From Eubacterium sp. UBA3279 (GTDB lineage: Bacteria > Bacillota > Clostridia > Lachnospirales > Lachnospiraceae): a stretch of DNA of 64,000 nt. The position numbers were made by a program, and so were the translations under genes. Positions 41,655-48,757 of the stretch are shown here, piece after piece. The notes under the pieces are model-generated. The model had not been told where the DNA came from. It made no database searches and saw nothing but the letters and a program-made list of their open reading frames with translations. Each line of letters opens with the position of its first letter. Within the stretch, counting starts at the first letter, position 1. The stretch covers positions 76,004-140,003 of the forward strand of contig DETV01000113.1 in NCBI GenBank assembly GCA_002361775.1. The letters run 5' to 3'.

Positions 41655-42070
41655 GCAAATTTTATAGGGTCACCTACGTGAATTTTCTCATCTACCGAGA
41701 AAGGAGAAATTTCAGCATCATCAACATTTAAAGGAACGTATTCTTTTTTACCTTCAAGTAAAGGAGAAAGCGCCAAACGTGAAAAAGTAGGCTGCTCAAC
41801 GTCTTTCGTTTTTTGTTTTTGACAGACGGAATATGATGGTTCTACTGCAATAACCTCTAAAATATCTTTTACATATTCATAAACAGCTAATTCACTACCG
41901 TCTAAATCATAAATAGGTTCCACAGGAACGTAGACAGCAATGGTGTTTCCTTTGGACAAAATATCATCTCCGGCATTAATGATTAATGTACGATTGTCCA
42001 ATATACGAATAACATTTCCTAGATAATTAGGACCGTAGCTAATTTGATTTGAATTGTTTTTGTCGCTCAT
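41651..42070 (-). CDS. Phage protein of unknown function with beta-barrel-like domain
   Basis: The 139-residue protein contains LGNVIRILDNRTLIINAGDDILSKGNTIAVYVPVEPIYDLDG, a beta-rich pattern that resembles FlgT-C-like domains of prophage proteins (recall only). I chose ATG 42070 with GGAGG upstream, over ATG 42082. It lies between the repressor and the abi locus on the lysogeny strand. Confidence 0.7.
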   Translation of the reverse strand: MSDKNNSNQISYGPNYLGNVIRILDNRTLIINAGDDILSKGNTIAVYVPVEPIYDLDGSELAVYEYVKDILEVIAVEPSYSVCQKQKTKDVEQPTFSRLALSPLLEGKKEYVPLNVDDAEISPFSVDEKIHVGDPIKFA

Positions 42071-42132
42071 AAGAACCTCCATAATTTTATTTGTTTATAG
42101 TATGCTCAAAGTGTTAAAAAGTCAGCAGTGGA

Positions 42133-42912
42133 TTAATTCATTTCTACTTTTCCTAACACTTTTCCAACACATTGGATTTTTTCAGTTCCAGGAATTGGAT
42201 CATATTTTCGGTTATGAGAAATAAGACCGTCTTCCCCCGCTTCTTTAATAAAGCATTCGTTATTCAGAATAAAAACTCCAATTTCTCCAATTTCTATAAT
42301 CTGCTTTTTCTCTACATAGACTAAATCACCGTCTTTATAAGTTGGTTCCATACTGTCGCCATTAACACCAATAATAAAATCGGCGCCTGGAAGATACGGA
42401 GCTTCGATGGTATCTGTTGGAATATCATCAAAATAAAACCCATTCCCCGCGCAAGCTATCTTGTGCATATAGGTATAAAGCCGGACTACGGTGTCTTTTT
42501 CTTTTTCTGCAACAATTGGATTGTTCTCGAGCTCTTTGATTCTGCTGGCTTGCGTTTGCAATTGTTGTGCAATTTCATATTCTCTGTCTATCACCGAGCT
42601 AACCATCTTAGCACCAGCGGAAGAATGGTTAGAAATAAAACGTATTTTCTGGAGGCAAACCTCTTCGTTAGGTGAGGGTAATAATTTGTCGGTTGAAACT
42701 GTTTTAATAGGTTTTTCGTCATATACAAAATATTCTGCCGTAACCCCAAAGGTATCTGCTATTTTTAGCAGTACTTCAATATCAGCTTTTTTGCTGTCTC
42801 GTTTTATTATTGAATAAATGGTTTGGGGTGATACATCAATTTTTGTTGCCAGTTCATTTGCGTTAGTATTGTTTGCTTCAAGCAATTTTGTAAGTTTACT
42901 TCCAATTCCCAT
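42133..42912 (-). CDS. CI-like repressor with S24 peptidase domain
   Basis: This 259-residue repressor has an N-terminal Cro/C1 HTH (NELATKIDVSPQTIYSIIKRDSKKADIEVLLKIADTFGV), a coiled linker and a LexA/S24 domain. The latter shows VNGDSMEPTYKDGD (Ser) and FILNNECFIKEA (Lys). Self-cleavage after DNA damage would induce the prophage. ATG 42912 has AAGGAGG upstream. Its promoter lies in the operator region to the right. Confidence 0.92.
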   Translation of the reverse strand: MGIGSKLTKLLEANNTNANELATKIDVSPQTIYSIIKRDSKKADIEVLLKIADTFGVTAEYFVYDEKPIKTVSTDKLLPSPNEEVCLQKIRFISNHSSAGAKMVSSVIDREYEIAQQLQTQASRIKELENNPIVAEKEKDTVVRLYTYMHKIACAGNGFYFDDIPTDTIEAPYLPGADFIIGVNGDSMEPTYKDGDLVYVEKKQIIEIGEIGVFILNNECFIKEAGEDGLISHNRKYDPIPGTEKIQCVGKVLGKVEMN

Positions 42913-42935
42913 GCAACTATCCTCCTTATGATTTG

Positions 42936-43050
42936 AATATAACACTAATGAATAAAAAAGTAAATAAAAAATTATGCAAAAGAATAAAAAACTGTTGACA
43001 ATATATGCAAGTGGATATATTATTAAAGTATAAATTATGCAAATGAATAA
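42936..43050. promoter_or_regulatory. Lysogeny switch: divergent promoters and three operators
   Basis: Rightward TTGACA (42995-43000), 17 bp, TATTAT (43018-43023). Leftward TTTACT (42964-42959), 17 bp, TATATT (42941-42936). Operators of form WTATGCAA-RTGRATAW lie at 42972-42987, 43003-43018 and 43035-43050, spaced 31-32 bp (three helical turns). A weaker ACTAATGAATAA site overlaps the leftward promoter. Confidence 0.85.
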
Positions 43051-43064
43051 TTGGAGGTGATAAG

Positions 43065-43280
43065 ATGCCATGTGCAAATTTAAGAGCTGAAATGGCAAGG
43101 AAAAAAATTTCCTTAGAAGAGCTAGCAGACTATTTGGAAATTCACAGAAATAGTGCTGCAAATAAAATCAAAGGTGATACTTCGTTTACAATCGAAGAAT
43201 CAGTAAAAATTCAGGAAAAATTTTTTCCAGAGTTAGAGCTGAAATATTTGTTTAAAAGAGAAGAAGAGAAAGGAAAGTAG
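43065..43280 (+). CDS. Cro-like / XRE-family small DNA-binding protein
   Basis: The 71-residue protein has a helix-turn-helix (KKISLEELADYLEIHRNSAANKIKGDTSF). It is the first gene rightward from the switch, with GGAGGTG upstream, and probably the Cro-type early regulator. Confidence 0.82.
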   Translation: MPCANLRAEMARKKISLEELADYLEIHRNSAANKIKGDTSFTIEESVKIQEKFFPELELKYLFKREEEKGK

Positions 43281-43284
43281 AGAG

Positions 43285-43488
43285 ATGGATGCAGAAGAAT
43301 TGCGTAAAAAATATGGGAAAAGATACGCATTTGAATGGTTCATGAGAGCAGAAGACCAGAGATACTGGAGAATGGCGAAAAATATGATTAAAGAAGAATC
43401 CAGAAAAACAACTGCGATTATTGGAATAAACGCAGTTGTAACGGTGATGATCATTACTTTTTTGGTTCGATATACAAGAAAGAATTAG
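43285..43488 (+). CDS. Small phage membrane protein
   Basis: The 67-residue protein has a charged N-terminal half (EELRKKYGKRYAFEWFMRAEDQRYWRMAKNMI) and a C-terminal membrane helix (AIIGINAVVTVMIITFLV). The function is unknown. It starts four bases after the cro-like gene. Confidence 0.7.
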   Translation: MDAEELRKKYGKRYAFEWFMRAEDQRYWRMAKNMIKEESRKTTAIIGINAVVTVMIITFLVRYTRKN

Positions 43489-43670
43489 AACGATTCTTCA
43501 GAATCAGTATAACCGTTCACTTCTTTTTCGAAGTTAGAAAATACTTCGGTAATGATAAAAGCTAATTCAGATACTTCAGGATTAGAAAAATGCGCGTGAT
43601 TATCAATTTCATTGATTAACTCATTAGCTAAATAGCTGGCAGCTTCTGAAAGAGTTTTTATATTTGCCAT
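43485..43670 (-). CDS. Small acidic phage protein, single-gene minus-strand unit
   Basis: The 61-residue protein (MANIKTLSEAASYLANELIN...) is acidic and helical, of unknown function. I chose ATG 43670; ATG 43679 in frame is possible. It is read from the repeat A promoter-hairpin to its right, opposite to the early operon, so it may be expressed in the lysogen. Confidence 0.6.
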   Translation of the reverse strand: MANIKTLSEAASYLANELINEIDNHAHFSNPEVSELAFIITEVFSNFEKEVNGYTDSEESF

Positions 43671-43691
43671 GATCACCATTCTTTCTGTTTA

Positions 43692-43804
43692 CTCAGCCAT
43701 GGCAGTGGCCTGTAAATAAATTATAGAGTGGAGAACAATGGAAATCAATGGCAAATCGGTATAAATTCCTAAAGCCAAGGTTACCAGAAAAAAGAGGAGA
43801 ATAA
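43692..43804. repeat. Cassette repeat, copy A
   Basis: The copy contains ACTCAGCCATGGCAGTGGCC, TGTAAATAAATTATAGAGTGG, then the leader ORF. On the minus strand it holds TTGATT-N17-TATAAT followed by a 5' hairpin GGCCA-loop-TGGCT. Base positions in this copy are accurate to a few bases. Confidence 0.8.
43748..43804 (+). CDS. 18-residue leader peptide, copy A
   Basis: MANRYKFLKPRLPEKRGE and stop. It shares 13 of 18 residues with copy C, and the end encodes a GAGGAGA purine run before the next gene at 43822. Weak GGAA ribosome site. Confidence 0.55.
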   Translation: MANRYKFLKPRLPEKRGE

Positions 43805-43821
43805 GAAAGCGGGGTGAGGAA

Positions 43822-44028
43822 ATGGAGGCTAAAGTAGTAAAACACAGTAAATTAGGCTTGGATTGGTTAGGGAAGACTGTAACCCTGGACAGAGAATGCC
43901 TGGGTGAAGGAATAGTCGTGGGTTACAGTTCCGTAACGGGTGAACCATTAGCGTATTTCTACTCTGGATATTTCGGAGATAGAATCTGTGCTTTCAGCCA
44001 TAAATCTGTTATTTCCGTGGCTGAATAG
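43822..44028 (+). CDS. Small phage protein of unknown function
   Basis: The 68-residue protein is Gly/Tyr-rich and beta-like (WLGKTVTLDRECLGEGIVVGYSSVTGEPLAYFYSGYFGDR split). GGGGTGAGG precedes the ATG. It follows leader peptide A by 17 bases and overlaps the convergent DUF4145 gene by 20 bases. Confidence 0.65.
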   Translation: MEAKVVKHSKLGLDWLGKTVTLDRECLGEGIVVGYSSVTGEPLAYFYSGYFGDRICAFSHKSVISVAE

Positions 44029-44695
44029 ATTCTGCCTCTTCGGTTTCTTTGATAAGAGAAATCCAATGTACAGTTAGACGGATAAGGCGTTTTAAATCGG
44101 ATATATCTTTGTCATCAAAAAGTTGCTCATAATGAGTATGGTCATTACCAAGCCAAACGGCACGTGAAGCTACAATTTTTAATTGAGGATTATCAATGTC
44201 TTCATTGATACATTTTCCTAAAAATTTGTGTTTGATGTTTGATATCTGGATCTGGTCAGTTGCTTTGGAAATTAAATAATCTTTTATTAAAAATTCCAGA
44301 GCTTTTCGATAACCAACGCCTGCTATTTGGTCGAGATTGTTTGCTTCGGCAAAAACAGATTGATTATAAATCTTAATAAAACTAGGAGAAATGTTAGCTA
44401 TAATTTCACCCCAATCATTTCCGAAAGGAGTTTGGGGAGAAGATGAAGAAAAGAGATATCCTTCTCCGTTTTCCTCATCAAAACAATGCTTTGATATAAA
44501 ACATTCTTGGCATTTAGGGCAATAGTTAAGAAGAAAAACTTTGTTATCTTCTTCGTCTTCATAGTTGATAAGAACACCAGAAATGACATCAGGAGATAGT
44601 GCTACACCGCAAATTGGGCAGGTATTAGCAAGCTCGATTTCCTCATTCGTATTACTATCATCGCTGTATGTAGTAATGGAAAGTGTTTCTTTCAT
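44009..44695 (-). CDS. DUF4145-type protein with zinc-finger
   Basis: The 228-residue protein has CPICG...CPKCQECF in its first third, probably a zinc site. A helical C-terminal domain follows (VGYRKALEFLIKDYLI; IVASRAVWLGNDHTHYEQLFDDKDISDLKRLI) like DUF4145. DUF4145 domains occur in defence-linked proteins, so phage exclusion is possible but unproven. ATG 44695 has GGAGGTACC upstream. It is driven by the promoter of repeat copy B. Confidence 0.8.
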   Translation of the reverse strand: MKETLSITTYSDDSNTNEEIELANTCPICGVALSPDVISGVLINYEDEEDNKVFLLNYCPKCQECFISKHCFDEENGEGYLFSSSSPQTPFGNDWGEIIANISPSFIKIYNQSVFAEANNLDQIAGVGYRKALEFLIKDYLISKATDQIQISNIKHKFLGKCINEDIDNPQLKIVASRAVWLGNDHTHYEQLFDDKDISDLKRLIRLTVHWISLIKETEEAESIQPRK

Positions 44696-44720
44696 AATTG
44701 GTACCTCCGATTTTTTATAT

Positions 44721-44834
44721 ACTCGGCCATGGCAGTGGCCTGTAAATAAATTATAGAATGGGGAACAAGGAAAAACAATGGTAAATACCGATAAACTCCT
44801 AAAGCCAAGATTACCGGAAGAGAAAGGAGAGTGA
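44721..44834. repeat. Cassette repeat, copy B
   Basis: Minus-strand promoter TTGTTT (44778-44773)-N17-TATAAT (44755-44750), then the transcript hairpin GGCCA-CTGCCA-TGGCC. The plus strand carries the leader ORF at 44778. It is closely similar to copies A and C. Confidence 0.85.
44778..44834 (+). CDS. 18-residue leader peptide, copy B
   Basis: MVNTDKLLKPRLPEEKGE and stop, with AAGGA six bases upstream. It differs from copy C by two conservative residues but six silent codon changes, which is evidence of selection on the peptide. Its AAAGGAGAGTGA end serves as ribosome site for the gene at 44839. Confidence 0.65.
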   Translation: MVNTDKLLKPRLPEEKGE

Positions 44835-44838
44835 GAAG

Positions 44839-44952
44839 ATGAAAAAGAAAAAAGAAAAGAAACCGTCAAACATAACAGTTTCAGATATAGCACTGGTATT
44901 TTCAATCATTACATTGGTGCTCGTTATAATTTCTAATTTTGTATTAGAATAG
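44839..44952 (+). CDS. 37-residue single-helix membrane protein
   Basis: MKKKKEKKPSNITVSD then one hydrophobic helix (IALVFSIITLVLVIISNFVL). The start follows GGAGAGTGAGAAG, which is the end of leader peptide B. It overlaps the end of the convergent gene by nine bases. Function unknown. Confidence 0.6.
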   Translation: MKKKKEKKPSNITVSDIALVFSIITLVLVIISNFVLE

Positions 44953-45369
44953 TCTACTAAAAAAAATAGCTATTTGACCATAATCGCAAATTATTTCCAG
45001 AGTTAAACTCAAAGCCGAAATAATGACAGCAATCCATCCTTTAACATCAGCTTTCTTTGCTGTTTTAAGGGCGATATCTGATTGGATTTTGGCAGAATCA
45101 GCAATTTCTTTCACTGATTGTTGAAATGATTCGTTGTGTTCACAGTATAGCAGATACCCTTTTCCTTTCTCTGTAATAACATAATCGGAAAAACGGGTTT
45201 TAATTACATCGCTGGAAGTTAAATCATAATCGACAATATGACGTTCAATCAAGCCGTTACTGCTGAGCTGGTCAATGCACGATTCATCAAAAAGTGATTC
45301 ATCGTGTACGGTCAATCCATTGGAGAAAGTTTTTAAAAGATTGAGAGAATCAGAACTTAAATAATCCAT
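44944..45369 (-). CDS. Phage membrane protein with winged-helix-like head
   Basis: The 141-residue protein has an N-terminal region (LLKTFSNGLTVHDESLFDE, LSSNGLIERHIVDY, YVITEKGKGYLLY) like a winged helix. A C-terminal helix GWIAVIISALSLTLEIICDYG probably enters the membrane. GAAAGGAGG precedes the ATG. A TATAAT lies upstream near 45411 (minus strand), but this gene lacks the repeated cassette. Exclusion function is possible, unproven. Confidence 0.65.
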   Translation of the reverse strand: MDYLSSDSLNLLKTFSNGLTVHDESLFDESCIDQLSSNGLIERHIVDYDLTSSDVIKTRFSDYVITEKGKGYLLYCEHNESFQQSVKEIADSAKIQSDIALKTAKKADVKGWIAVIISALSLTLEIICDYGQIAIFFSRLF

Positions 45370-45475
45370 AGAGAACCTCCTTTCAAGGTTGAACAGTAAA
45401 AAGTGATATAGGAATTATAACATTTGGAAAATAATTTGGAAATACTTTGAACAGAAATCACAGGAGAGTGAGGGA

Positions 45476-45829
45476 TTGAAGAGACAAAAAGAGAAGAGAG
45501 CATGGATAAAAAGAAACGTAGTCGGTAAGGTAGGTGTATTCTATCCGCCGGACACATCAGAAGTATACTGCATTTCAAATTGGTTTCAAGAAGGCCCGGC
45601 AGATAGAGTGATAGAAGAAAAGATATATGCCGAAGGCAAAGTGGCGGAGGTCAGAAATGTAAAATGTGATCCTGGGGTGGTAGAATTACAGATCGCTTTA
45701 GAACACAGCGATTGGTGTAAATTTCAAGAGCAAGAGTTTTACCATCAGCTAATTCAATATCTTGACAATCTGAAAAAGAAAATGCGTGGCAAACACCATG
45801 ATAAGGAGAAAGATTTATCGGAAGTGTAG
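45476..45829 (+). CDS. Phage protein of unknown function, overlapping a convergent gene
   Basis: The 117-residue basic protein begins with TTG 45476; AGGAG lies ten bases upstream, and the preceding ACAGAAATCACAGGAGAGTGA looks like a decayed end of the leader ORF. No domain is recognised. Its last 59 codons overlap the minus-strand gene ending at 45651, so part of it may be non-functional. Confidence 0.45.
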   Translation: MKRQKEKRAWIKRNVVGKVGVFYPPDTSEVYCISNWFQEGPADRVIEEKIYAEGKVAEVRNVKCDPGVVELQIALEHSDWCKFQEQEFYHQLIQYLDNLKKKMRGKHHDKEKDLSEV

Positions 45830-46109
45830 GCGTTTCGATAAGGACACTACCGTCTTGAATACGAAGAATGCTGCGAAGTGAATTACAGGGCAGCTTACGA
45901 TCTTTATCAAGGATTGATATACCAGTAATAGTCAAGTACTGCGCTGAATTGTTCTGGAAGTAGAGATACAACTGAACAGAACCAAACCGTTTGGCATGAT
46001 CTTTTACCTCGACGGAAAGCTTAATACTGTGAATGTAAAGAGTATAAAGCCATGTTGCAGAACTCATAAGGAATGCAAGGATTGTAAGAGTATTTAAAAA
46101 AAGTTGCAT
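45651..46109 (-). CDS. Phage membrane-anchored beta-rich protein
   Basis: The 152-residue protein starts with a membrane helix (MQLFLNTLTILAFLMSSATW). A beta-sandwich-like part follows (SVQLYLYFQNNSAQYLTITGISI; LPINLSPYHGVCHAF; KTLALEIYTNRCVLKRSVILP). AAAGGA lies 12 bases before the ATG; ATG 46130 is an alternative. It is driven by repeat copy C. Function unknown. Confidence 0.65.
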   Translation of the reverse strand: MQLFLNTLTILAFLMSSATWLYTLYIHSIKLSVEVKDHAKRFGSVQLYLYFQNNSAQYLTITGISILDKDRKLPCNSLRSILRIQDGSVLIETPTLPINLSPYHGVCHAFSFSDCQDIELADGKTLALEIYTNRCVLKRSVILPPQDHILHF

Positions 46110-46134
46110 TATAGAGGAAATTCCTTTCATATAT

Positions 46135-46249
46135 AACTCGGCCATAGCGGTGGCTTGTAAGTAAATTATAGAGTGGAGAACAATGGAAATCAATGGCAAA
46201 TACCGACAAGTTCTTAAAACCAAGACTGCCAGAAGAGAAAGGAGAGTGA
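46135..46249. repeat. Cassette repeat, copy C
   Basis: Minus-strand promoter TTGATT (46193-46188)-N17-TATAAT (46170-46165) and transcript hairpin GCCA-CCGCTA-TGGC. The leader ORF begins at 46193, touching the -35. Confidence 0.85.
46193..46249 (+). CDS. 18-residue leader peptide, copy C
   Basis: MANTDKFLKPRLPEEKGE and stop. It is the best-conserved form. AAAGGAGAGTGA at its end provides the ribosome site for the gene at 46255, six bases later. Confidence 0.65.
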   Translation: MANTDKFLKPRLPEEKGE

Positions 46250-46254
46250 AGTAA

Positions 46255-46446
46255 ATGAACTATATGTATGCCACAGAAAAGAATTTTACAATATGCGAAT
46301 CAATTATAAAAACACTGAATGAAAATGAAGTTTCCATTTCTCAAGCCTATGCAATTTTAGACCGCGTAAAGTATAAAATTGCACAGGACACCAAAGTGGG
46401 CGAGCTTATTGGTTTTGAGCGTGAAGATCCTTCAGAAAATCCATAA
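46255..46446 (+). CDS. Small helical phage protein
   Basis: The 63-residue protein (YATEKNFTICESIIKTLNENEVSISQAYAILDRVKYKIAQD) is helical, of unknown function, and probably coupled to leader peptide C. It overlaps the convergent gene by 41 bases. Confidence 0.65.
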   Translation: MNYMYATEKNFTICESIIKTLNENEVSISQAYAILDRVKYKIAQDTKVGELIGFEREDPSENP

Positions 46447-46603
46447 CCATTTTAATAGATTCTTCATCAGAACAACTAGCAAAAGCAGAAAGCTCGCATT
46501 GGGCACTGTTTCTATTATTAAGAGATATTTGGATTGGAGAATAAAATACACAATCACGGCGACAATTCCCTTTAATAAATGGACAATATGTAAGTTTGCT
46601 CAC
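46406..46603 (-). CDS. Small Cys-containing phage protein
   Basis: The 65-residue protein starts at GTG (AAGGGAGA upstream) and has YCPFIKGNCRRDCVFYSP with four Cys, a possible metal site, then an acidic helical end. It is driven by repeat copy D. Function unknown. Confidence 0.65.
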   Translation of the reverse strand: MSKLTYCPFIKGNCRRDCVFYSPIQISLNNRNSAQCELSAFASCSDEESIKMVMDFLKDLHAQNQ

Positions 46604-46623
46604 AGTTAAGTCTCCCTTCTTTA

Positions 46624-46682
46624 TACTCGGGCATGGCGGTGCCCTGTAATAAAAGTATAGGGGAAAAGAATAGGAAATACAA
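46624..46682 (-). repeat. Cassette repeat, copy D (promoter and hairpin only)
   Basis: Minus strand: TTGTAT (46682-46677)-N17-TATACT (46659-46654), then hairpin GGGCA-CCGCCA-TGCCC. Relative to copy B the stem shows a C-to-G and G-to-C pair swap. The leader ORF is absent. Confidence 0.82.
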
Positions 46683-46770
46683 GTTGATACGCAACATTGA
46701 ATTCAACACCTTACGACATAAGGAAACAAGTACAACCAGTATTGCATACATATAGCCAGGAGGTGATTTG

Positions 46771-46929
46771 ATGGCTTTTCGCAATGTAACAATCGTAAAC
46801 GGAGTAAAAATTGAACTTAAAGACCTTGATCCAGAAGACAGAGAAAGAATGCGACTTGAATTAAATCGGAGAGCTGCATCAAGGGTCGGGTATGTGGAAG
46901 TACAGGAAAAAGAAGATAAGACCGCCTGA
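46771..46929 (+). CDS. Small phage protein (52 residues)
   Basis: MAFRNVTIVNGVKIELKDLD followed by an Arg/Glu-rich helix and acidic tail. AGGAGGTG precedes the ATG. It is the first of four short same-strand genes. Function unknown. Confidence 0.68.
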   Translation: MAFRNVTIVNGVKIELKDLDPEDRERMRLELNRRAASRVGYVEVQEKEDKTA

Positions 46930-46950
46930 GGGCGGGAGAGGAGGACAAGC

Positions 46951-47139
46951 GTGATTAAGGACATGATTATAGCCGTGTTACTGGCCAGGGTAAGTATGGT
47001 TTACATATTCACAGAGTACACACCAATCGAAGAAACCTTTGTATTCTGGTTTCTGGCAATCATATCTTTTATTCTGATATTGATGGCAGACGATAAGATA
47101 CAACGGATCCGATCAAAAAGGAGGGAACAAGATGGATAA
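46951..47139 (+). CDS. Small two-helix membrane protein
   Basis: The 62-residue protein starts at GTG after GGAGGACAAGC. Two hydrophobic helices (MIIAVLLARVSMVYIF; FVFWFLAIISFILILMA) precede a basic tail. It overlaps the next start. Function unknown. Confidence 0.65.
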   Translation: MIKDMIIAVLLARVSMVYIFTEYTPIEETFVFWFLAIISFILILMADDKIQRIRSKRREQDG

Positions 47140-47314
47140 CACGAAGGCATGTATAGAAAAGATTAAAGAAAGAATCGAAGAGCTGAAACAGCAGAGAAAA
47201 AAATGGGAAAAAATACACGCCATCAATTATGCAATGGGTTGGTTCAGAAAAGATAAGGCAGTGCCGTATGAGGTTTTGAAATTCATTATGGATTGTAAAG
47301 ATCTGACATATTAA
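47132..47314 (+). CDS. Small coiled-coil phage protein
   Basis: The 60-residue, Lys/Glu-rich helical protein (IEKIKERIEELKQQRKKWEK) overlaps the preceding gene by eight bases and has GGAGG upstream. Function unknown. Confidence 0.65.
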   Translation: MDNTKACIEKIKERIEELKQQRKKWEKIHAINYAMGWFRKDKAVPYEVLKFIMDCKDLTY

Positions 47315-47324
47315 GGAGTAAAAG

Positions 47325-47519
47325 ATGAGGTTAACAATGAAAAATCCAGGTGGAAGGAACTACCGCCTTGCCTGCGCCAGAGAATCAGAAGATCTCCGGG
47401 TAGATATGGGAAGGGAGTACCCGACACTGTTCGGGAACAAGGTTGATACCATAGGAAGGATTGAAGATATCTGTACGCTGGAAGAGGCAGAACAGATCTT
47501 AAAATCACATAAAAAATAG
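47325..47519 (+). CDS. Small phage protein
   Basis: The 64-residue protein MRLTMKNPGGRNYRLACARE... has no recognised domain. A start at the second Met is possible. Two terminators follow. Confidence 0.62.
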   Translation: MRLTMKNPGGRNYRLACARESEDLRVDMGREYPTLFGNKVDTIGRIEDICTLEEAEQILKSHKK

Positions 47520-47636
47520 CACGTGTTCCGCAAAAACACGTGCCGGTGAACTGTCGCCCACAAAAAAATATAACATAATTATCATATCATGCGGGCGGCA
47601 GATTTTCAAGAAAAAACGGCGAAAATCCGCCGTTTT
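47519..47636 (+). terminator. Two hairpins ending the small-gene operon
   Basis: GCACGTGT and ACACGTGC (47519-47543) form a perfect 8-bp stem. AAAACGGCG and CGCCGTTTT (47613-47636) form a perfect 9-bp stem flanked by A and T runs, a bidirectional terminator. The rest of the gap up to 47717 shows only a start region for the Rep gene. Confidence 0.8.
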
Positions 47637-47717
47637 AATTTTACAAAAAATAACTCTTTCCCGGACTTGTAATAGATAGTAACAAATCAGGGAAAAAGAA
47701 AAAGGCTTGAGGATGAT

Positions 47718-48638
47718 ATGAGAAAGAAGAAAAAAGGAATGGTATTCATTCCATATGACTACGAAGCAGCATTTCAACAAAATCTGGATAATCTCCATGA
47801 GTTATTTGTGGAAGAACTTCTGAAGAACCGGTACAAATGTGTATACACACTAAAAGAGATCACCGCAGGAGATCAGTTCGAGGTTGAGATTTATCCGGAA
47901 TTTACCTCTATGGACCAGATCCCGGAAGAGGGGAGAAAAAAAGATAATAGACGGGCGCAGAAAAACTTAAATGATAAAAACGCAAGGAAGTATGTGACAC
48001 GGCTGATCAACAATAACTTTGGAGACGGGGATATTTGGTTAACCCTTACCTACCGCCCTGGGGAAGAGCCAGAAAATATGGAGGATGCCATCCACAATAT
48101 GCAAAACTACATAGGGCGGATCAATTACCGTAGGAAAAAGAGAGAGATGGACATTGCAAAATACGTCTACATTACGGAATTTTCCCCAGAGTCAGAGATT
48201 CGCTGGCATCACCATGTTGTGATGGACGGAGGATTGGATATGGACACAGTGGAGGAAGTCTGGACAAAGGGAGACAGAAACAGGGCGAGACGTATCAACC
48301 GAGATGAATTTGGTTTAACCGGAATGTCTTGTTACATGACCAAAGAAAAGAATCGGAAAAAGAACGAGAGACGCTGGAATTCTTCAAAGAACCTGAAAAA
48401 ATTCCAGGTAAGAAAGGTGCGAAGTAAGCGCCCGGAGGCGAGGAGTGGGAACTACAGGAAGATCAGCAGCTATATCAATGGCTTTGTGAAAGATAGGGCA
48501 GTGCTGGAAGGACAAGTGAAGAAATGGTACCCGGACAAGCAGTATCTGGATTCAGCGGTATATTACAACGATTTTAACGGGATGTTTTATATCCATGTAA
48601 GGATGAGGAGAGGACCAGATGGGTGGATAAAACCTTAA
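47718..48638 (+). CDS. Rolling-circle replication initiator-like protein (HUH)
   Basis: The 306-residue protein has motif 1 DIWLTLTYRPGEEPE, the metal-binding HUH-type SEIRWHHHVVMDGGL, and a later SCYMTKEKNRKKNERRW with a candidate catalytic Tyr. The form is that of the REP/G2P family of replication proteins. It would nick one strand and start replication. A candidate origin lies just downstream (48633-48739). A phage with HK97 head genes using such a Rep is less usual than a DnaB/DnaC system. Confidence 0.82.
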   Translation: MRKKKKGMVFIPYDYEAAFQQNLDNLHELFVEELLKNRYKCVYTLKEITAGDQFEVEIYPEFTSMDQIPEEGRKKDNRRAQKNLNDKNARKYVTRLINNNFGDGDIWLTLTYRPGEEPENMEDAIHNMQNYIGRINYRRKKREMDIAKYVYITEFSPESEIRWHHHVVMDGGLDMDTVEEVWTKGDRNRARRINRDEFGLTGMSCYMTKEKNRKKNERRWNSSKNLKKFQVRKVRSKRPEARSGNYRKISSYINGFVKDRAVLEGQVKKWYPDKQYLDSAVYYNDFNGMFYIHVRMRRGPDGWIKP

Positions 48639-48739
48639 AAACAGTGGATAACTTTATTGGACTTTCACACTGTGAAGCGGTTGTACTATTTCGGAAATGC
48701 GAAAGCGGAACATAGTTATCCACATACCTTAAAAACAGT
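48633..48739. other. Candidate phage replication origin
   Basis: Direct repeats CCTTAAAAACAGT at 48633-48645 and 48727-48739 frame the region. Inverted GTGGATAACT (48644-48653) and AGTTATCCAC (48714-48723) lie inside; TTATCCACA at 48716-48724 is an exact DnaA box. A TTCACA-CT-GTGAA palindrome sits between. The region lies directly after the Rep gene. Confidence 0.65.
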
Positions 48740-48757
48740 AGGGAAGGAGAGAAAAAA

